Position numbers and translations under genes: made by a program. A stretch of DNA of 6,322 nt. It comes from Nitrospirota bacterium (GTDB lineage: Bacteria > Nitrospirota > Thermodesulfovibrionia > Thermodesulfovibrionales > SM23-35). The DNA is taken from NCBI GenBank assembly GCA_029883145.1, contig JAOUJR010000105.1, positions 1 through 6,322 of the forward strand, read 5' to 3'. Under the pieces are notes generated by a model, which saw nothing but the letters and a program-made list of their open reading frames with translations, was not told where the DNA came from and ran no database searches. Shown piece after piece: positions 6,112 to 6,322 of this stretch (position 1 is the stretch's first letter; each line of letters begins with the position of its first letter).

Positions 6112-6322
6112 AAATACCAGAATGAGACAGGAAAAGCTGTTTCAGTCCCGACACAGTCGGGATTATAAACGACAGATTAAGATAGTGATGCAGACATTGT
6201 TCAAAAATTTATTTAACTTGATGAAATTATTGAAAGTATTTTTATTTGTTATATTAACTAAAAAATTGCAGAAACCATCAGTTAAAGGTACACTAAGGTA
6301 TCAAAAAATAAATTTTTTCACA
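6112..6322. other. AT-rich region after leuS with no confirmed gene
   Basis: This 211-base tail is clearly richer in A and T than the genes before it, especially after about 6195. Apart from the stem-loop at 6144-6164, it has a frame open from ATG 6122 to the window edge (67 codons, no stop). That frame lacks a clear ribosome binding site and its translation has no alanine, so I do not call it a gene. A loose promoter-like pair, TTGAAA (6230-6235) and TATTAA (6252-6257), is no better than expected in AT-rich DNA. Confidence 0.6.
6144..6164. terminator. GC-rich stem-loop downstream of leuS, possible weak terminator
   Basis: TCCCGAC (6146-6152) pairs exactly with GTCGGGA (6156-6162) around a 3-base loop, and one G-T and one A-T pair extend it to 9 bp. 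It begins 33 bases after the leuS stop, a usual place for a terminator. The sequence that follows (TTATAAAC) is not a T-tract, so efficient intrinsic termination is doubtful. It may equally be a dispersed palindromic repeat. Confidence 0.35.

Noticed and set aside
6230..6257. Promoter TTGAAA / TATTAA in the tail
   Set aside because: The -10 match is poor and such pairs are common by chance in AT-rich DNA; no supported gene follows in the window.

Overview
The window is a conserved housekeeping stretch of a Gram-negative bacterium of moderate GC content, with every gene on the + strand: proA (5' end cut off by the window edge), nadD, rsfS, a membrane-anchored TPR protein of the LapA/LapB type, and leuS. 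The proA-nadD-rsfS order, the LapB-like protein (normally tied to lipopolysaccharide control) and the general look of the proteins would suit Nitrospirota or a deltaproteobacterial-type lineage. That placement is an impression from protein style and gene order, not from a search.

Layout: proA ends at 1083. nadD follows after 15 bases. A 90-base gap carries a long, imperfect palindrome built of 7-base units, and then comes rsfS. rsfS overlaps the TPR gene by 8 bases, so those two are probably translationally coupled. An 83-base gap with an extended -10 promoter and a very strong Shine-Dalgarno sequence leads into leuS. The last 211 bases are AT-rich, with one GC-rich stem-loop and an open frame of doubtful reality.

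The genes serve basic metabolism and translation: proline synthesis (ProA), NAD synthesis (NadD), ribosome silencing (RsfS), envelope homeostasis (LapAB-like, inferred) and leucyl-tRNA charging (LeuS). They look like an operon of convenience with a separate promoter for leuS.

The most unusual signal is a family of degenerate 7-base tandem repeats at four places. One forms the nadD-rsfS palindrome and supplies the last codons and stop of nadD. Three lie inside leuS, all in frame and all in places where LeuRS length normally varies, so repeat DNA has been turned into protein sequence in an essential enzyme. Secondary points are a probable non-canonical (TTA) start or a base error at rsfS, and a single-chain fusion of LapA-like and LapB-like parts. 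I see no defence system, mobile element with a transposase, CRISPR array, rRNA or tRNA here.
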